Counted from the first letter of the stretch, positions 40,901 to 47,000 are shown. The stretch: 55,008 bases of DNA from an uncultured Prevotellaceae bacterium (GCA_945831805.1 CAMADY010000006.1:1-55008); one strand, 5' to 3'. The notes: generated from the sequence alone by a model not told the origin. A program made the numbers and translations.

Positions 40901-41797
40901 GGAAAGACCACCGCAACCTTCCAGCGCCCAGGCGCATACGGTGAAGATGGCCTCTTCGTCAACACAGCCCAGACCGATGCAAAGATTACCTCGTTTGCAT
41001 TCAACAACCAGTGGTTCAAGGATACCTACCTGTCTTACAACTACAACTGGAACGATGCTTCTAACCAGAACCGTTGGTACAATGATTCTCACACCTATGC
41101 TGACTACCTGCCACAGACAGCCAACGTACCATACATCGCAAGCTTCCCAGGCTCACGATACTATGAGTTCGACCTCAGCAGCCAGTTCTATGACATGGTA
41201 TTCCATAACGGAGTGAAGACAAATGACCCACAGACCATCACCTTCAACGCCTACGGCCCGGAAAGTGACGAGGAGAACAAGTCAGCAACCGTCAGCATCC
41301 CTGTTACACCTGTCATGACAACCGCTGCTGGTGAGGGCGCTAATGCTTACAACCACATCGGAACCTACATGCTCACAGAGCAGTCGGAGACCGTCTATAG
41401 CATGAACGATGCAGGCACAGCATTCGATAGCAACACCGCTGCCGTACTGCCGTTCCGTACATACATGACGACAGGCGCCATCAGAGACTCAAAGGCTGCA
41501 GGTCCACAGCTCGCCAAGCAGATCTTCATCGGTAGCCTCGGTGCTGCAAAGCAGGAGAAGATCGGCAGCGACGAGCAGCCGGGCGATCCTGACAAGGGTG
41601 TCAAGGGACCACACCTCTACATCTATCCGAAGGGCAAGCGCGTCATCATCGACAGCACATACCCTACAACCCTCCAGATGTACACCATCGGTGGCAACCT
41701 CATGCGTATCTTCGATGTACGCCCAGGCATCAACACCTACAGCGGATTCCCATCAGGCATCTACATCGTAGGACAGCAAAAGATATTCCTCCAATAA
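25994..41797 (+). CDS. Giant secreted repeat protein 1, main part, with type IX-like C-terminal domain
   Basis: 5,267 residues as an open frame; the true coding part begins at about 25871, in frame with the upstream piece, giving about 6,206 residues in all. In order: more GLUG-like repeats, Ig-like modules (SYKWQATFD), a beta-helix opening (IVYVDAAKGEDN, a typical right-handed helix start), then from 28725 to 35955 about forty repeats of the type NIYGGG-x-G-x-V-x-GNT-x-V-x-I-x-GG-x-I, then long beta-rich modules, another GLUG-like block (FYGILHGDGHVISG, 39280) and a C-terminal sorting domain ending LQMYTIGGNLMRI...PGINTYS...GIYIVGQQKIFLQ. That end matches type IX secretion A-type domains, so the protein is probably exported and anchored by that route. 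The ATG at 25994 is unlikely to be used. Ligand unknown; adhesion is inferred. Confidence 0.88.
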   Translation: MGRKISNFKITWGASQYVNNNVNLYYGLFGAVGGAAATRKWGDAAPGNTVIKNLIIYGATLEHNPAETSFYYNQSISNNSSNCFVGVLAGIVSSNTTVQNIEIRGSRITDVGSNDYRLALRGLYVGGAIGGVQHAINTTTPATASLEIQHIAAQVDITLTKPVFNDATKETQLGLFNVGGIIGRYCATSAQYDQAKASMPKYTIYSGTVDAPKAWVSPVLGALLYAAQKDVKFVNYSKQWEGNNNSATTQIPIDSALYYNFTIGTTKITETTPANTCGHGARTMSAHTDGKESAKGYSAANYQGVNYGARYVGIEGASLEFMNGAPFENYNWVWDKGFVHMSTATYVEARISRDGDTFTATLVGATATSYKWQATFDATNWIDITSATEATYTAPKSLKPKYIVAFVSDGTTDGGETKYYRTLVELVEPDMTLVHPSVTQSNDKKQYTFNSGAKGDVSHLTITKEWYYSKTQANDPQHKPESTDDTWTPNQASIQNGIVWCKVIVTELGVTVYEDLLMSGATIVYVDAAKGEDNPEGSTARGWTRETAVKTLDHANSLLKPEEEGGTMESNVIVIKGTLNSSGEFRSKGSNPATISGKWDGTEENTGKIILVKTINEQKVNPGDGNNNGHHNYVSAATKFENLIFEPAATDGNADNLFIECHGHDVWFGKGIKMGNFRNLDTSHGNLDTDKQTIPELSIILTATNHRNPGGLYKDKVKPQVITIESGHYGRILGGRYTRDFFNGAGFAGNDSHAIQGSAEQPAWAVINVDIDENNQMTSADGKTTYTCDVNCIIAGLTDGSAYGDYEINIKGGNVRYIVGANQGNGVANGTATYTPVGGTEGAFGQWPNSSFFGRTVINVDKTPGSNGKDITIDNVCAGGLGRYSGAVNAVVDMYIYGHTEVNVRNGTIIGSLYGGGAGGVLGRNPWDAHVPYKTKVEGTVVENAIINGVQYGDNRRGTWSSLDPATAEMAKVTLHNLKEDGTYATEELDLANSSTTINISGGTIGGSVYGGGDGFVSNMPAELAMQGVGSVFGTTNINITGGSIGGSVYGGSKGSEKYFRFSVTGTGIKDKPYDTNVYGQVITHIAEMNGTVNLNITGTEDVYPTIGGHIYGAGKGVATQNRIATQADVADGVGVEEGQTYSEEYADIARTGNSSLGEQFKSTININIDLPDSHPFTNNIYGGGEMGKVDGNIYVNIKNGVINGNIFGAGLGEAGHTETKAMVTGNTYVNMFNAKVNASAVAGTGNVYGGGQLGKVFGNTNVNMENGVIENNVYGGGLEGTVSARAKVTLVGSHVHGSVFGGGDKAVVGTAATGDELSEGDARKAWAKANGTSVVMSGESARVFGDIFGGGNEAMVEGNTSVYLYNGEFGGNIFGGGNGTLDNHKPEKFADVTNNTSVYVDGTNVMWSSLWDKETKKVVEWDGTWNHVNRGRFVGGTEKEPVFITPHNIYGGGNLACRVAGNDSVFIVKGFANAELLSTDVWKNSFYDNNNPHFYVFGGGYGPFTTAKNTYVNVGVLGEYEDATTTEQLAKKFLANFMEDGGNDKLNLRAQNSPAKAKGSYIIDKETKDAVNAGDPDASIGVYDNSFGIPLYTVLGVLGGGYSGLISGNTNVTVGGDTFIHRVYGGGYGSSVDYGRLFDATPSAFAKGLAAGAAAYDAYKDDSRLLRNILGEVGGKTDVTVKGAFIYGDVFGGGAGVESVKSSSGDATTDFVDMARVRGSNVAATDAITKVTISDIAQIYGSVYGGGDIANVGRSDAGRGTGDPTYTPADGVTPASLSNVRSFVNVIGGDIYGEVFGGGGGRQFYTINEAGNDFIQTTAAEDVLGRVEGNTLVHIANTPAAQSLTGQDVEPNIWQRIYGGGNLGSVNGNTKVWVEGGNIGHNIIGGGNGYAADDSPQSQTHGTYANVYGNTNITIDGGSVIWDKSADSQGNVTTWTNARKQLIKTEKEMRQLFVSRPDSIRELLVPYLDKRFFDYAEGDHSKMKFPINHNIYGGGRYACHVGTYNNEGVLTEDTGKSTVTLNHSLITDEDFLDIRTVAGLCWYSTVNNTSEPQFSVFGGGYGANTKVGATQIDGQIGRSDVNYTSKEADAAAWNRYEAGLRSDWAGVSEQDKTLLYGGTNENAYRRYRTVRYALSLGVPNHTYMNVYGGGYSGYVAGDTKVNVNGTIGVRNVYGGGLGAVKDRSVVHTLAGGELVEASLLKGNEGASPAFSNLDYGKVGGNTDVDIKAGIISLNVYGGGAGVESRYLLNGALSEGGADGSTLTDFPLMAHVAGKTNVTITGTVTKVDDLGIDGTVIYGKVFGGGDVANVGDITKKDDKGGNAMPAAIKWVADDGTRAGEAAADYAGDAFTSTIKIDGGLVMSHILAGGSGRAKAECHDYETLGGIYGNSRVIIKDNATNASYSPWLWNNIYGGGENGTVYGNSLVSISGGKLGYNIFGGGWGDINDSEGIADDKRVSRANIKRNTFVDITGGEYVLTQMWNEQTRSWGVNNQYNSPQFDYETKKFLINHNIYGGGNYACEIGGSTWVRMTKGLLKSDTQVTYGGGAGNLFATDEWRDVYNKTGSPHFSVYGGGFGANTNIVGNTNLDIALAGSHTIDSAPSVTDHDQLYSHFFSEQAVMDITGGGYSGSVGGKAHVKIGGDTFARRILGGGFYGSVGETLIDITSVDCSDIFGGGLMGNIGTKRNSAPNGDALTSGNGVATVNLGTSTGGEANDRIWIHRNLYGANDVSGSIYSAANINIYGGHILGNVYGAGNGNYLYAQGDKDIRQVTVNEYYKTAETTYDLVYTVPAERLSSAVNSSPEAEKMVNVNSYRPATQNVRINLQGASDSKVEIRGNVFGGGNSATVNEIYGGTPPTVNVNIGSYLTIGGVYLGCDGDAMFDDKTNYMNAYQDVNKVDLTHAIDWVNVPGNKAVSTQYLPVAENDRPKVYRTNLDLYFQPVEMAVQPTVTWNGLRSGDVTSTTIGTFVCGGNRGNMNVKPNGGKIVDITFPAGLTILDRIVGGCNNANIMYKNTHHEGGYLLGERNATAADASADKDIALTVKCQFRPSTGAESGVREGGNVYGGCYKSGTINGDIFVDVQTNMLANVTKDELKANKEKDGVALANVYGAGYGNDSYVYGNTTVLFGKGMKKTPAASHAKGMKPSAPAVNAVDNAVVESGAGANFIYGGGQQGNLIGNFLVRIYNGNIASSVCGGSYAGYMWGSTQVLVGYPKYYTCQKSGIYNLKRADKWNTSYKHYAEAPAEGEDVIKQKIYLMKGDVVSEEVFQAIAAYDTSQATHGDGKNFSEAVETLPDTHGGLDGWNDVDINIAEAVYGGGYSLASGSSVAAGTYTVKKYDESQNLNSELSLADLSELNAINKGKGSKGFGGNTTVLVWDRAAAPTNSDPVNDRTDKDHIAISTQSMKEVTLPEGTDLFGYYYNDNGTYRYIYQEDTYFYGNDKHDGKTYYKTVFQSDSEGGMYGDGHLSFAEGFRAGEINGYGFAGANPNGAKIINTFQRMDILRVQDCSLALLGARDYTVTELSTTPYSIARVGELQMRSPGLVLSSSNLQATSEKRSRNYIGFSNNIHYIGAVDSDVPFTDDYHYGNKDKDHTSGTVKSSTSYRAEKQDYIDKYKNKEIQESEFQKRNDGTAKNMIGIASGYAMKLQNVYTTDDKNTEDIFYGPIVGVVEMNLINVREDEGGGYVYADNVHHRASDGSVPDHIDQTEDFLETSGNFVFPYDKTRNRYIVDDCFPVNYYTTNNSGTGPADDTKEKGIHYWYVTGYNYYYNAHITGYTYDSSTTPLYFNSDNKDGLLVLSGAKAGQTVTLQSIKWRSNHVTAPVYYTDADLVEIGGKKYVKATCDESDGNYTVKSDGTSVEAKVGDIKIDNNGYLACDIETSKDSESDHEHGFGNTRTNGVYDHYNLFISAPGAKSTVDAGIQQPNKALGVYTTTEAHYANLPMNSTDAATVSNVAFTNTISEGSNDPAITFQLKDQVNNSGNEYYQKYMAQPCEATVVLTAPAMNNDEVSHTATEYDVNAGKAEKVGDKVIDKPATPVMGYIPIQYFLTRTGDVGNYVYTRVTGNLNTDGSVKYYYFGNGNEYHEISHLNDIVSYNQSSEKYIHVLTGNDESGNHVTDAGTITSGGDVTYYIRGERLFTYTIYLTIDYVLGPSYTGNLKVYNCALPGEMIKIDKGNIKLTGDQTFSQSGTTYKFGKREKVDGKWQFVNDSNYPVYEYNVESTGSSEMLKDVRYDKDGDYILVPAYYFMNGYGVQYNFKVNNLDNDFAADMTDDNTLLVHNYHRMLPRSSSGQEYALDQHLDLAAKRHKLETEAVDAMEEGVDKETARKAILPQPRIYLVDKLDLNKFGTFVNSVKMPAEFYANATAYNTAKNTSLDDAAFKALTDEQKTKVPAANSYGKYMQFFLQNDITAIKPGDQEGGTTLTPYAAPADFYGILHGDGHVISGLGNLDNKYLLTANNGNIYNLGLSTGVITNGDAVANNVKYHTSYTYNPTGAIDNTTHVVYRMNGDVFTSYTEDDWRYGKVAYDLNQYYLDKRYVNACAAGASHAGSGASAAQSYVENYYANGDYLYADYSAANHYSGSEFLRTAARPNYGEQATLHDTKHTIDLSRAVGYTAASGTPGNPEYVAASCTGYQPLFEEVKVSGSTADVTTTAKNDYLFWGQRQNSGTKAAALATVNTTLPASITADLDVTFAKSVHLVSDMANRVYRAAGYYSSTTNNGYYYNHAGYAHNNKVTAIDFYGYSDPTAGEPLAKTYTTYTDAASVSVGGSVGSEEGSAVTFYQPVADYGLKSFGMDKNVTRNLLLYANSNADLAEGGALRDLLYNESQEESYITAHAIGQTGSGATAEPQAQYLHLVERATESAPNNDLCVPVQFTVSNRAWYTRQPAKYAESDNDAWEGVVLPFTVNKTEASLNGEITHFYGMPKYTQTDVNKGLVTGDKVGQDMLPEHNDKTLHHEYWLRGLVTIGASDGKTTATFQRPGAYGEDGLFVNTAQTDAKITSFAFNNQWFKDTYLSYNYNWNDASNQNRWYNDSHTYADYLPQTANVPYIASFPGSRYYEFDLSSQFYDMVFHNGVKTNDPQTITFNAYGPESDEENKSATVSIPVTPVMTTAAGEGANAYNHIGTYMLTEQSETVYSMNDAGTAFDSNTAAVLPFRTYMTTGAIRDSKAAGPQLAKQIFIGSLGAAKQEKIGSDEQPGDPDKGVKGPHLYIYPKGKRVIIDSTYPTTLQMYTIGGNLMRIFDVRPGINTYSGFPSGIYIVGQQKIFLQ
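28725..35955 (+). repeat. About forty YGGG solenoid repeats with a 1.4-1.6 kb higher-order repeat
   Basis: The motif [NVS]-[IV]-[YF]-GGG recurs about every 40-90 codons. A whole series is repeated in the same order: GGGYSG (30784, 32429, 33858), AGVES, DVANVG, a HILAGG/EVFGGG unit, a NIYGGGENG/RIYGGGNLG unit, a long insert starting with a Trp-rich patch, and HNIYGGG.YAC (about 30338, 31964, 33524) followed by FSVYGGGFGANT. The third copy is partial. Confidence 0.85.
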
Positions 41798-41805
41798 CCC
41801 CATCC

Positions 41806-41841
41806 CCAGCAATCATAGTCCCACCCCCCTATGATTGCTGG
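41806..41841 (+). terminator. Hairpin after giant gene 1
   Basis: A perfect 13-bp inverted repeat (41806-41818 with 41829-41841) around a C-rich 10-base loop, starting 9 bp after the stop. No T run follows, so termination is not certain. Confidence 0.6.
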
Positions 41842-41854
41842 CCGCCCCCGCCCC

Positions 41855-41969
41855 CGGCGCTCATAGCCCCTATGTCCCCCAGCCCCCCGGCGCTCATAGC
41901 CCCTATGCCCCCGGTCTCGGCGCTCATAGCCCCTATGCCCCTCGCCCCTCGGCGCTCATAGCCCCTATA
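41855..41969. repeat. Four C-rich repeats with CATAG-CCC-CTATG mini-hairpins
   Basis: The 19-base core CGGCGCTCATAGCCCCTAT starts at 41855, 41888, 41918 and 41950 (spacing 33, 30, 32). Each core holds the inverted repeat CATAG-CCC-CTAT(G). The hairpin at 41806-41841 has the same CATAG...CTATG centre, so five related stems stand in a row. Confidence 0.85.
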
Positions 41970-41992
41970 CTTCCATACCGCCCACCTTATTA

Positions 41993-42025
41993 TTTGTCAG
42001 ATTTGATGCAGATTTTATAAATTTG
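41993..42025 (+). promoter_or_regulatory. Probable promoter of the DUF3883-type gene
   Basis: TTTG (41993-41996), 21 bp, TAAATTTG (42018-42025): consensus boxes with a spacer at the long end of the range. The ATG lies 22 bp after the -7 box. Confidence 0.65.
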
Positions 42026-42047
42026 TCATAGATTTCAAAGAATTGCA

Positions 42048-43115
42048 ATGACCCAAGAGCAGTTATATCAACAACAGCAGGCCCAAAAGGCACTCGGCGA
42101 CCAAGGCGAAGACTTCGCTCTTCGCTTTGAGCGGCAGCGCCTCTACGCCCACCCACGCTCCAGCGACGTGCGCCTCATCGGACGCAGCGACGTCGCCACC
42201 GGCTACGATATCCTCTCTTTCATGGGCACAACCTCCAGCCGCCACGACCGCTACATAGAAGTCAAGACATACTCCGGAGAACCCCATTTCTTCCTGTCGG
42301 CAAGTGAGCAGTCCGCAGCCACCAGATACGGCAACAACTACTTCGTATATCTCGTCGATAAGGCACGAATCAATGACCCCGGTTACGCACCCCACATCAT
42401 ACAGAACCCTGCCAGCACCCTCCTACAGAACGAGCAATGGCAGGAGAAAATCCAGACACGTGAGTTCACATACGTTGACACGCAACAACAGCAACTCCCT
42501 GACGATCTCGATGCCAGCACCGTACTCATAGGATGCTTCCGCACCAACGAGCAGCTCAACTGGATACGTCACAACCACGCCTATAATGTGCGTAGCAGCA
42601 TCATCAACGGTGCCGTCCGAAAGGACGAAGTGACATCAGCAGTGAAGTATCTCCTCCTGTATTTCGTCAGGGAGCCGCGCACCTACAGCATCTATAAGGT
42701 CTCTGGCATACGCTATGCTGACCGCGCCTACATGCTACGCACCGGATATCCCGATCCGCACGCCAACGAATACCTGCTCTATGAACTCACCAAGAAGATA
42801 GAGCTCCCGCTCATTGACATCATGCAGATAGTGCGCACCTACAACGACATACTGCAGCGCACCTCCGGCACGCCCATCTATCTCTCCGGACGTGACCTGA
42901 AGCAATATATGCCCTCAGCACCTCACAACCCAGGCACTGCCCCGCGGCGACTCTACACCAACGAAGGCAAGCCATGGCATACCGCAGATAAGGCTCTTCT
43001 AAAGGCCCTCTATCTCTCTGCCACCCCTATTGATGCCCTTGCGCACCGACTACATCGCACTGCAGAAGAGATCAAATCTCAGCTCCAGGCTCAGGGACTC
43101 CTGCCTGCCTCTTAA
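42048..43115 (+). CDS. DUF3883-type protein with PD-(D/E)XK nuclease-like domain
   Basis: 355 residues, no signal peptide or membrane segment. The N-terminal 130 residues fit the PD-(D/E)XK fold: Glu21 in the first helix (LGDQGEDFAL), Asp54 (GYDILSF) and Glu71-x-Lys73 (RYIEVKTYSGE), followed by FFLSASEQSAA and YFVYLVDKA. This pattern is that of DUF3883, found in restriction and defence proteins and also alone. All catalytic positions are present. The C-terminus (ALYLSATPIDALAHRLHRTAEEI) looks like a helix-turn-helix. The middle 130-310 is unassigned. It stands between two giant secreted-protein genes, with its own promoter. A nuclease or nucleic-acid-binding role is inferred; the target is unknown. 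Confidence 0.75.
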   Translation: MTQEQLYQQQQAQKALGDQGEDFALRFERQRLYAHPRSSDVRLIGRSDVATGYDILSFMGTTSSRHDRYIEVKTYSGEPHFFLSASEQSAATRYGNNYFVYLVDKARINDPGYAPHIIQNPASTLLQNEQWQEKIQTREFTYVDTQQQQLPDDLDASTVLIGCFRTNEQLNWIRHNHAYNVRSSIINGAVRKDEVTSAVKYLLLYFVREPRTYSIYKVSGIRYADRAYMLRTGYPDPHANEYLLYELTKKIELPLIDIMQIVRTYNDILQRTSGTPIYLSGRDLKQYMPSAPHNPGTAPRRLYTNEGKPWHTADKALLKALYLSATPIDALAHRLHRTAEEIKSQLQAQGLLPAS

Positions 43116-43154
43116 CAGACAATCCGCACCAAAGCCTACAAAAAGGTCTCCATT

Positions 43155-43247
43155 ATGCGCTCCCGCCCTGCTCATGCGCTCCCTCTCTCTGCTCATGCGC
43201 TCCCTCTCTCTGCTCATGTGCTTCCTCTCTCTGCTCATGCGCTTTAG
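43155..43247. repeat. 21-bp tandem repeat after the DUF3883-type gene
   Basis: Units start at 43155 (19 bp, shortened), 43174, 43195, 43216 and 43237 (partial). The unit begins ATGCGCTCCCTCTCTCTG. It lies 40 bp after the stop codon at 43115. Confidence 0.88.
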
Positions 43248-43260
43248 ACTCGATATGATC

Positions 43261-43400
43261 TCGATTGTGGATTTGAATGCTCTGTTGCGGATTTGAATGC
43301 TGTATTGCGGATTTGAATGCTGTATTGTGGATTTGAATGCTCGATTGCGGATTTGAATGCTCGATTGCGGATTTGAAAGATTTGTTGCAGATTTGACATT
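43261..43400. repeat. 20-bp tandem repeat, seven units, before the small gene at 43434
   Basis: Seven contiguous 20-bp units with the core TTGCGGATTTGAATGC. Units 1-5 differ in a few positions; the last two drift more. Every unit holds TTTG. The last unit has a TTTG at 43381-43384 followed after 19 bp by TAGATTCA (43404-43411), a weak -7 box, so the array abuts the likely promoter of the gene at 43434. Confidence 0.92.
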
Positions 43401-43433
43401 TTATAGATTCAATTAACTAAAGACACTGCCAAT

Positions 43434-43898
43434 ATGTATAAACCACCATACAATCCACTCTTCGACGACCCTAACAACCCAAGGGCCGCCTACAACAAGA
43501 GATACCGCTTCCTGTATTACCTCTCAGGACTCGGCATGAAGGTTTATAACAAAGTCAAATACGGTCTTGAGACAGACCTCTACACACGTCTCTTCGCGCA
43601 TCTCGTCAGGAGGGACGGCTTCGACGTCACGCTCTCTGCCCCCTGCACCCTCTATTGGGACAACGAACCCCTCGATGAACCATACCAAGTACCGATGCTC
43701 ATCAACAACAACGTCATCGTTGACATCTACACCCAACCTATCATCGCTGCTTTGGAGCGCAGCAGGTTAGAGCACCGCATGTCACTGACGCACACCTCCT
43801 ACGGTGTCGTCATCAACTTCGCTCCCGATGCCTTCTACTCAGAATGGTATCACCGCGACCCCGACACGGGAAACGTACAGATGGTAAAGCTCATCTGA
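43434..43898 (+). CDS. Small protein resembling degenerate GxxExxY (PD-(D/E)XK) family
   Basis: 154 residues, no signal peptide. The layout resembles GxxExxY/PDDEXK_3 proteins: an N-terminal helix (LSGLGMKVYNKVKYGLETDLYTRLF region) where the family has G..E..Y, a strand pair, then NNNVIVDIY where the family has a strand ending ElK, and a late SYGVVINFAPDAF where the family has liNF. The usual Asp and E-x-K residues are absent: the strand gives D97-I-Y99. So if it belongs to the family it should be inactive as a nuclease, and may bind a partner or nucleic acid. It lies 108 bp before giant gene 2 and after the DUF3883-type gene. The family link is tentative; the gene itself is well supported by frame and codon use. 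Confidence 0.65.
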   Translation: MYKPPYNPLFDDPNNPRAAYNKRYRFLYYLSGLGMKVYNKVKYGLETDLYTRLFAHLVRRDGFDVTLSAPCTLYWDNEPLDEPYQVPMLINNNVIVDIYTQPIIAALERSRLEHRMSLTHTSYGVVINFAPDAFYSEWYHRDPDTGNVQMVKLI

Positions 43899-44006
43899 AT
43901 ACTATAGACCCGACTAAACAAAGACTTAATACTTAGAACTAACAACATACATCGCGCGTCCCATATCGCATAAATACAGACATTACGAAAATAAACTACT
44001 ATATAT

Positions 44007-47000
44007 ATGAAACAAATAACAAACTATGCCATGTCACTACCTGACGCTCATGGCATCACTGACACACTATTACGAACCCTAACCAAGTTCGCTAACACCC
44101 CAACCCGCCTCCTCACCCTCCTCACGATGGTGATGATGCTGGCATGGGGTAATAGTGCGTGGGCGGCAACCGTTGATGACCTTGTAGCAGTTGATGACGC
44201 CTTATATCCTTCCGGAATAACCGTAGCCTATCCAACACCACAACAGGATCCTGATTCCGACCCAACACCAGACCATGTAGTTGAGTTTGAGGATTTCGAG
44301 CTTGATCTGCGGAATATTGCGACGGATAATTATCAGGGTGAGGTTCCTGCAGGATTGACTATTTTGAGAGGTACAAGCCATAAGAGTGACCATGGTTTCA
44401 CGGGCTTCAGTGCAGAAGTAGTAGTTGACGGACCTGTTAAGATAACCCTGGGTGGATGTCAATATGCAAATGGTAATCCTAATGCAACTATTGCAGTCAA
44501 GAATGGCGCAAACCTCGCGACGCTCAACATCAAGACTCCCGGATGTTATCATAAAGGTGGCGTAGCTACATATATATATAAAGGTGGAGCAGCAACACTT
44601 ACGATAACAGGTGCAGATTACACACCATACCTCAAGGTCGAGAAGCTCATCATAGATTATGATACGAGCGACCCTGAGTATGATGCTAAGATTGCTGCTG
44701 GTAGTGTAGAACAGCTGCTTCATGCCCTTACCAATGCTGACGGTACGAGTGGCGACCCATTCAAGATTTACCTGCCTAACGGCACCTACGACCTTGGCAG
44801 TGCACACAATACGTTGGTGCCTGACTATACTGAGATAATCGGTGAGAGTCGTGATGGCGTTATCATCAAGAATACACTCGCACAGGAGTGTATCAATGCC
44901 ACTGCTACACTGCAGACTGGTAGCCATGTGAAGCTGAGTCACTTGACATTGAAGTGTCGTGCTAAATACGGCACAAGCGGTGACAACCCCGATTCTGAGC
45001 GTGGCGTATGTCTTCAGGATGCTGGTACAGACAACCTTTATACAGACATCTGTCTTGACGGTCTTCAGGATACATACTACAGCTGTGGTCCTAAGGGCAT
45101 GACAAGCACCTTCAACAACTGTATCATCCGTGGTAACACCGACTTTATCTGCGGTAGCGGTAACATCACCTTCAACGGTTGTACGCTCGAGATTGTCAAT
45201 ACTCATACAGGTGGTGGCAAGCCTATCATCGTAGCTCCCTCTACCTATACCGAAGAGAAGGAAGGCTATATGTTCTATAACTGTACTGTAAGTGCAGCAG
45301 CTGCTGTCAATGATTGTAACGGACATAGTGACGGGGTGGTGGCTAATGATGGCTATTTTCTCGGTCGTGGTTGGTATGGCGGCAGTGGTACTGACCGCAC
45401 ACCTCGTGCTTCATTCTTTAATACTACATTCAACATTACTCCTGACCCATCACCGTGGACAGACAGGATAGGTGTTGACGTAGCAGAGGACCGCTCTGTA
45501 TTTGTCAATGATACAGATGGCTCATACGAGCCAGAGATAGAGGACGTAACGGAGTCAACGACGTGGGATTGGACAAAGACGAAAAAGACGGAAGTGAAGT
45601 TTGATAATACAACTCCGATCCGCAAGGATGAAACAACCTTCGCCTTCAGTAACCGATACGCATTGGGAGAACCTGCCCACTTCAATGCTGCCGCATTGCT
45701 CGGTCAGGGTGAGTATGCTGTCCGTGAAGGAAAATACTTTATGGGACAGATGTTGAAGTTCCATACAACAGTTTCTGGTAAGATAAAGGTGGCATTCTCA
45801 AATACTGAAACTCGTAAAGATGGTAGCGGAAACGAAGACGAGTCACTGCGTCGTTATCTTTATGTAAACGGTGTCAATACAGGATTAGGATCTTGTTTGT
45901 CTAATGTTAATGACAAGGTTACGGAGTATATCCCTGTTCCTGCTGGTGATGTGGAACTTACAGCTTATATTAATGGAAATGACAAAAAGCAATACCTCCG
46001 TATCTATTCTATCGAGTTCAAGTCTGACGCAGACGATGATGCTCCAAAGTTCCCTGAGCGTACTGCGACATGGGATTGGCATAATGGTATCCCTGCATCT
46101 ATAACGAGCACCAGTTTCGAAGGTAGAGATGGTACTATAGATTCTAATGTAGATGGTTTACAGTTGACCGTAGATGCTACTCCTGGTAAGATTGCTTATG
46201 CTGCAGGATCAGGTCCTTCTGCTCAGTTTAATACTGGTACAATTGTTAGCGTTCCTGTCCGTTTCAAGGGTGATATTGTAACCGTTGTCTCCTATCCGGG
46301 TATGCACAATTTCACCGTTGGCGGAAAGGCTGCTTCTGCTGACGAGACAAGATATGTAGCTACCGCTGCTGATGCTGTTGCTGGAAAGGTAGATGTTGTG
46401 GGAACAGGTGGTTCATACCTCTATTCAATCACAGTTCAGCAGCTTGCTAACAACGGATTCGTTGATAACTGCCTTTATTCTACAGATTTCCAAAATTGGG
46501 CTAAGGTAGGTTCTCAATCCTCAGATAATCAGATTGCCAAAACAACAGCTGATGGTCAGACATTGACATTCTCTTTGTTGGAAACGAAAGTGGAACCTGC
46601 AGGAGTAAATACCGCTAAGTTTACAAATGACTGTATTACTCCAGGTTATCTGGTATGTGAAAAGGTAGATGCTAATAACAGTATTGTTCCTTATATTAAG
46701 ACCTCTACACTTGCAAGTGTTACAAAGGTTACTTTTGTTCATGCTGCTACAGCAAGTAATCGTGGCTGGGGTCTTAAGGTAAAAGGTGATGGTGATGCTG
46801 ATTGGGTGACATTGTCATCTGCTACAGCTGCTCAGGAAGGTACTGAGGTTGAAGTTGAAGTCAATCGCAAGAATGTGCAGCTGTGGTTCTATAATCTTGC
46901 AGAGGCACAGAATGCCTACATGACATCTTTGAAAATCTACGATGGTGAGATAGATCCTTCTACAGACACAGAGTCACCAAGAGTTCTTGATGATGTTCCA

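Noticed and set aside
43261..43400. Possible CRISPR array
   Set aside because: The 20-bp units are contiguous with no spacers, and no cas gene is near. The same holds for 41855-41969, where the interval between cores is only 11-14 bp and C-rich.
44202..45326. Minus-strand open frame of 374 codons inside giant gene 2
   Set aside because: The plus frame has clear pectinesterase motifs; the antisense peptide is Cys/Ile/Thr-rich with no recognisable domain. Similar antisense frames in giant gene 1 (for example 36788-37441) were dropped for the same reason.
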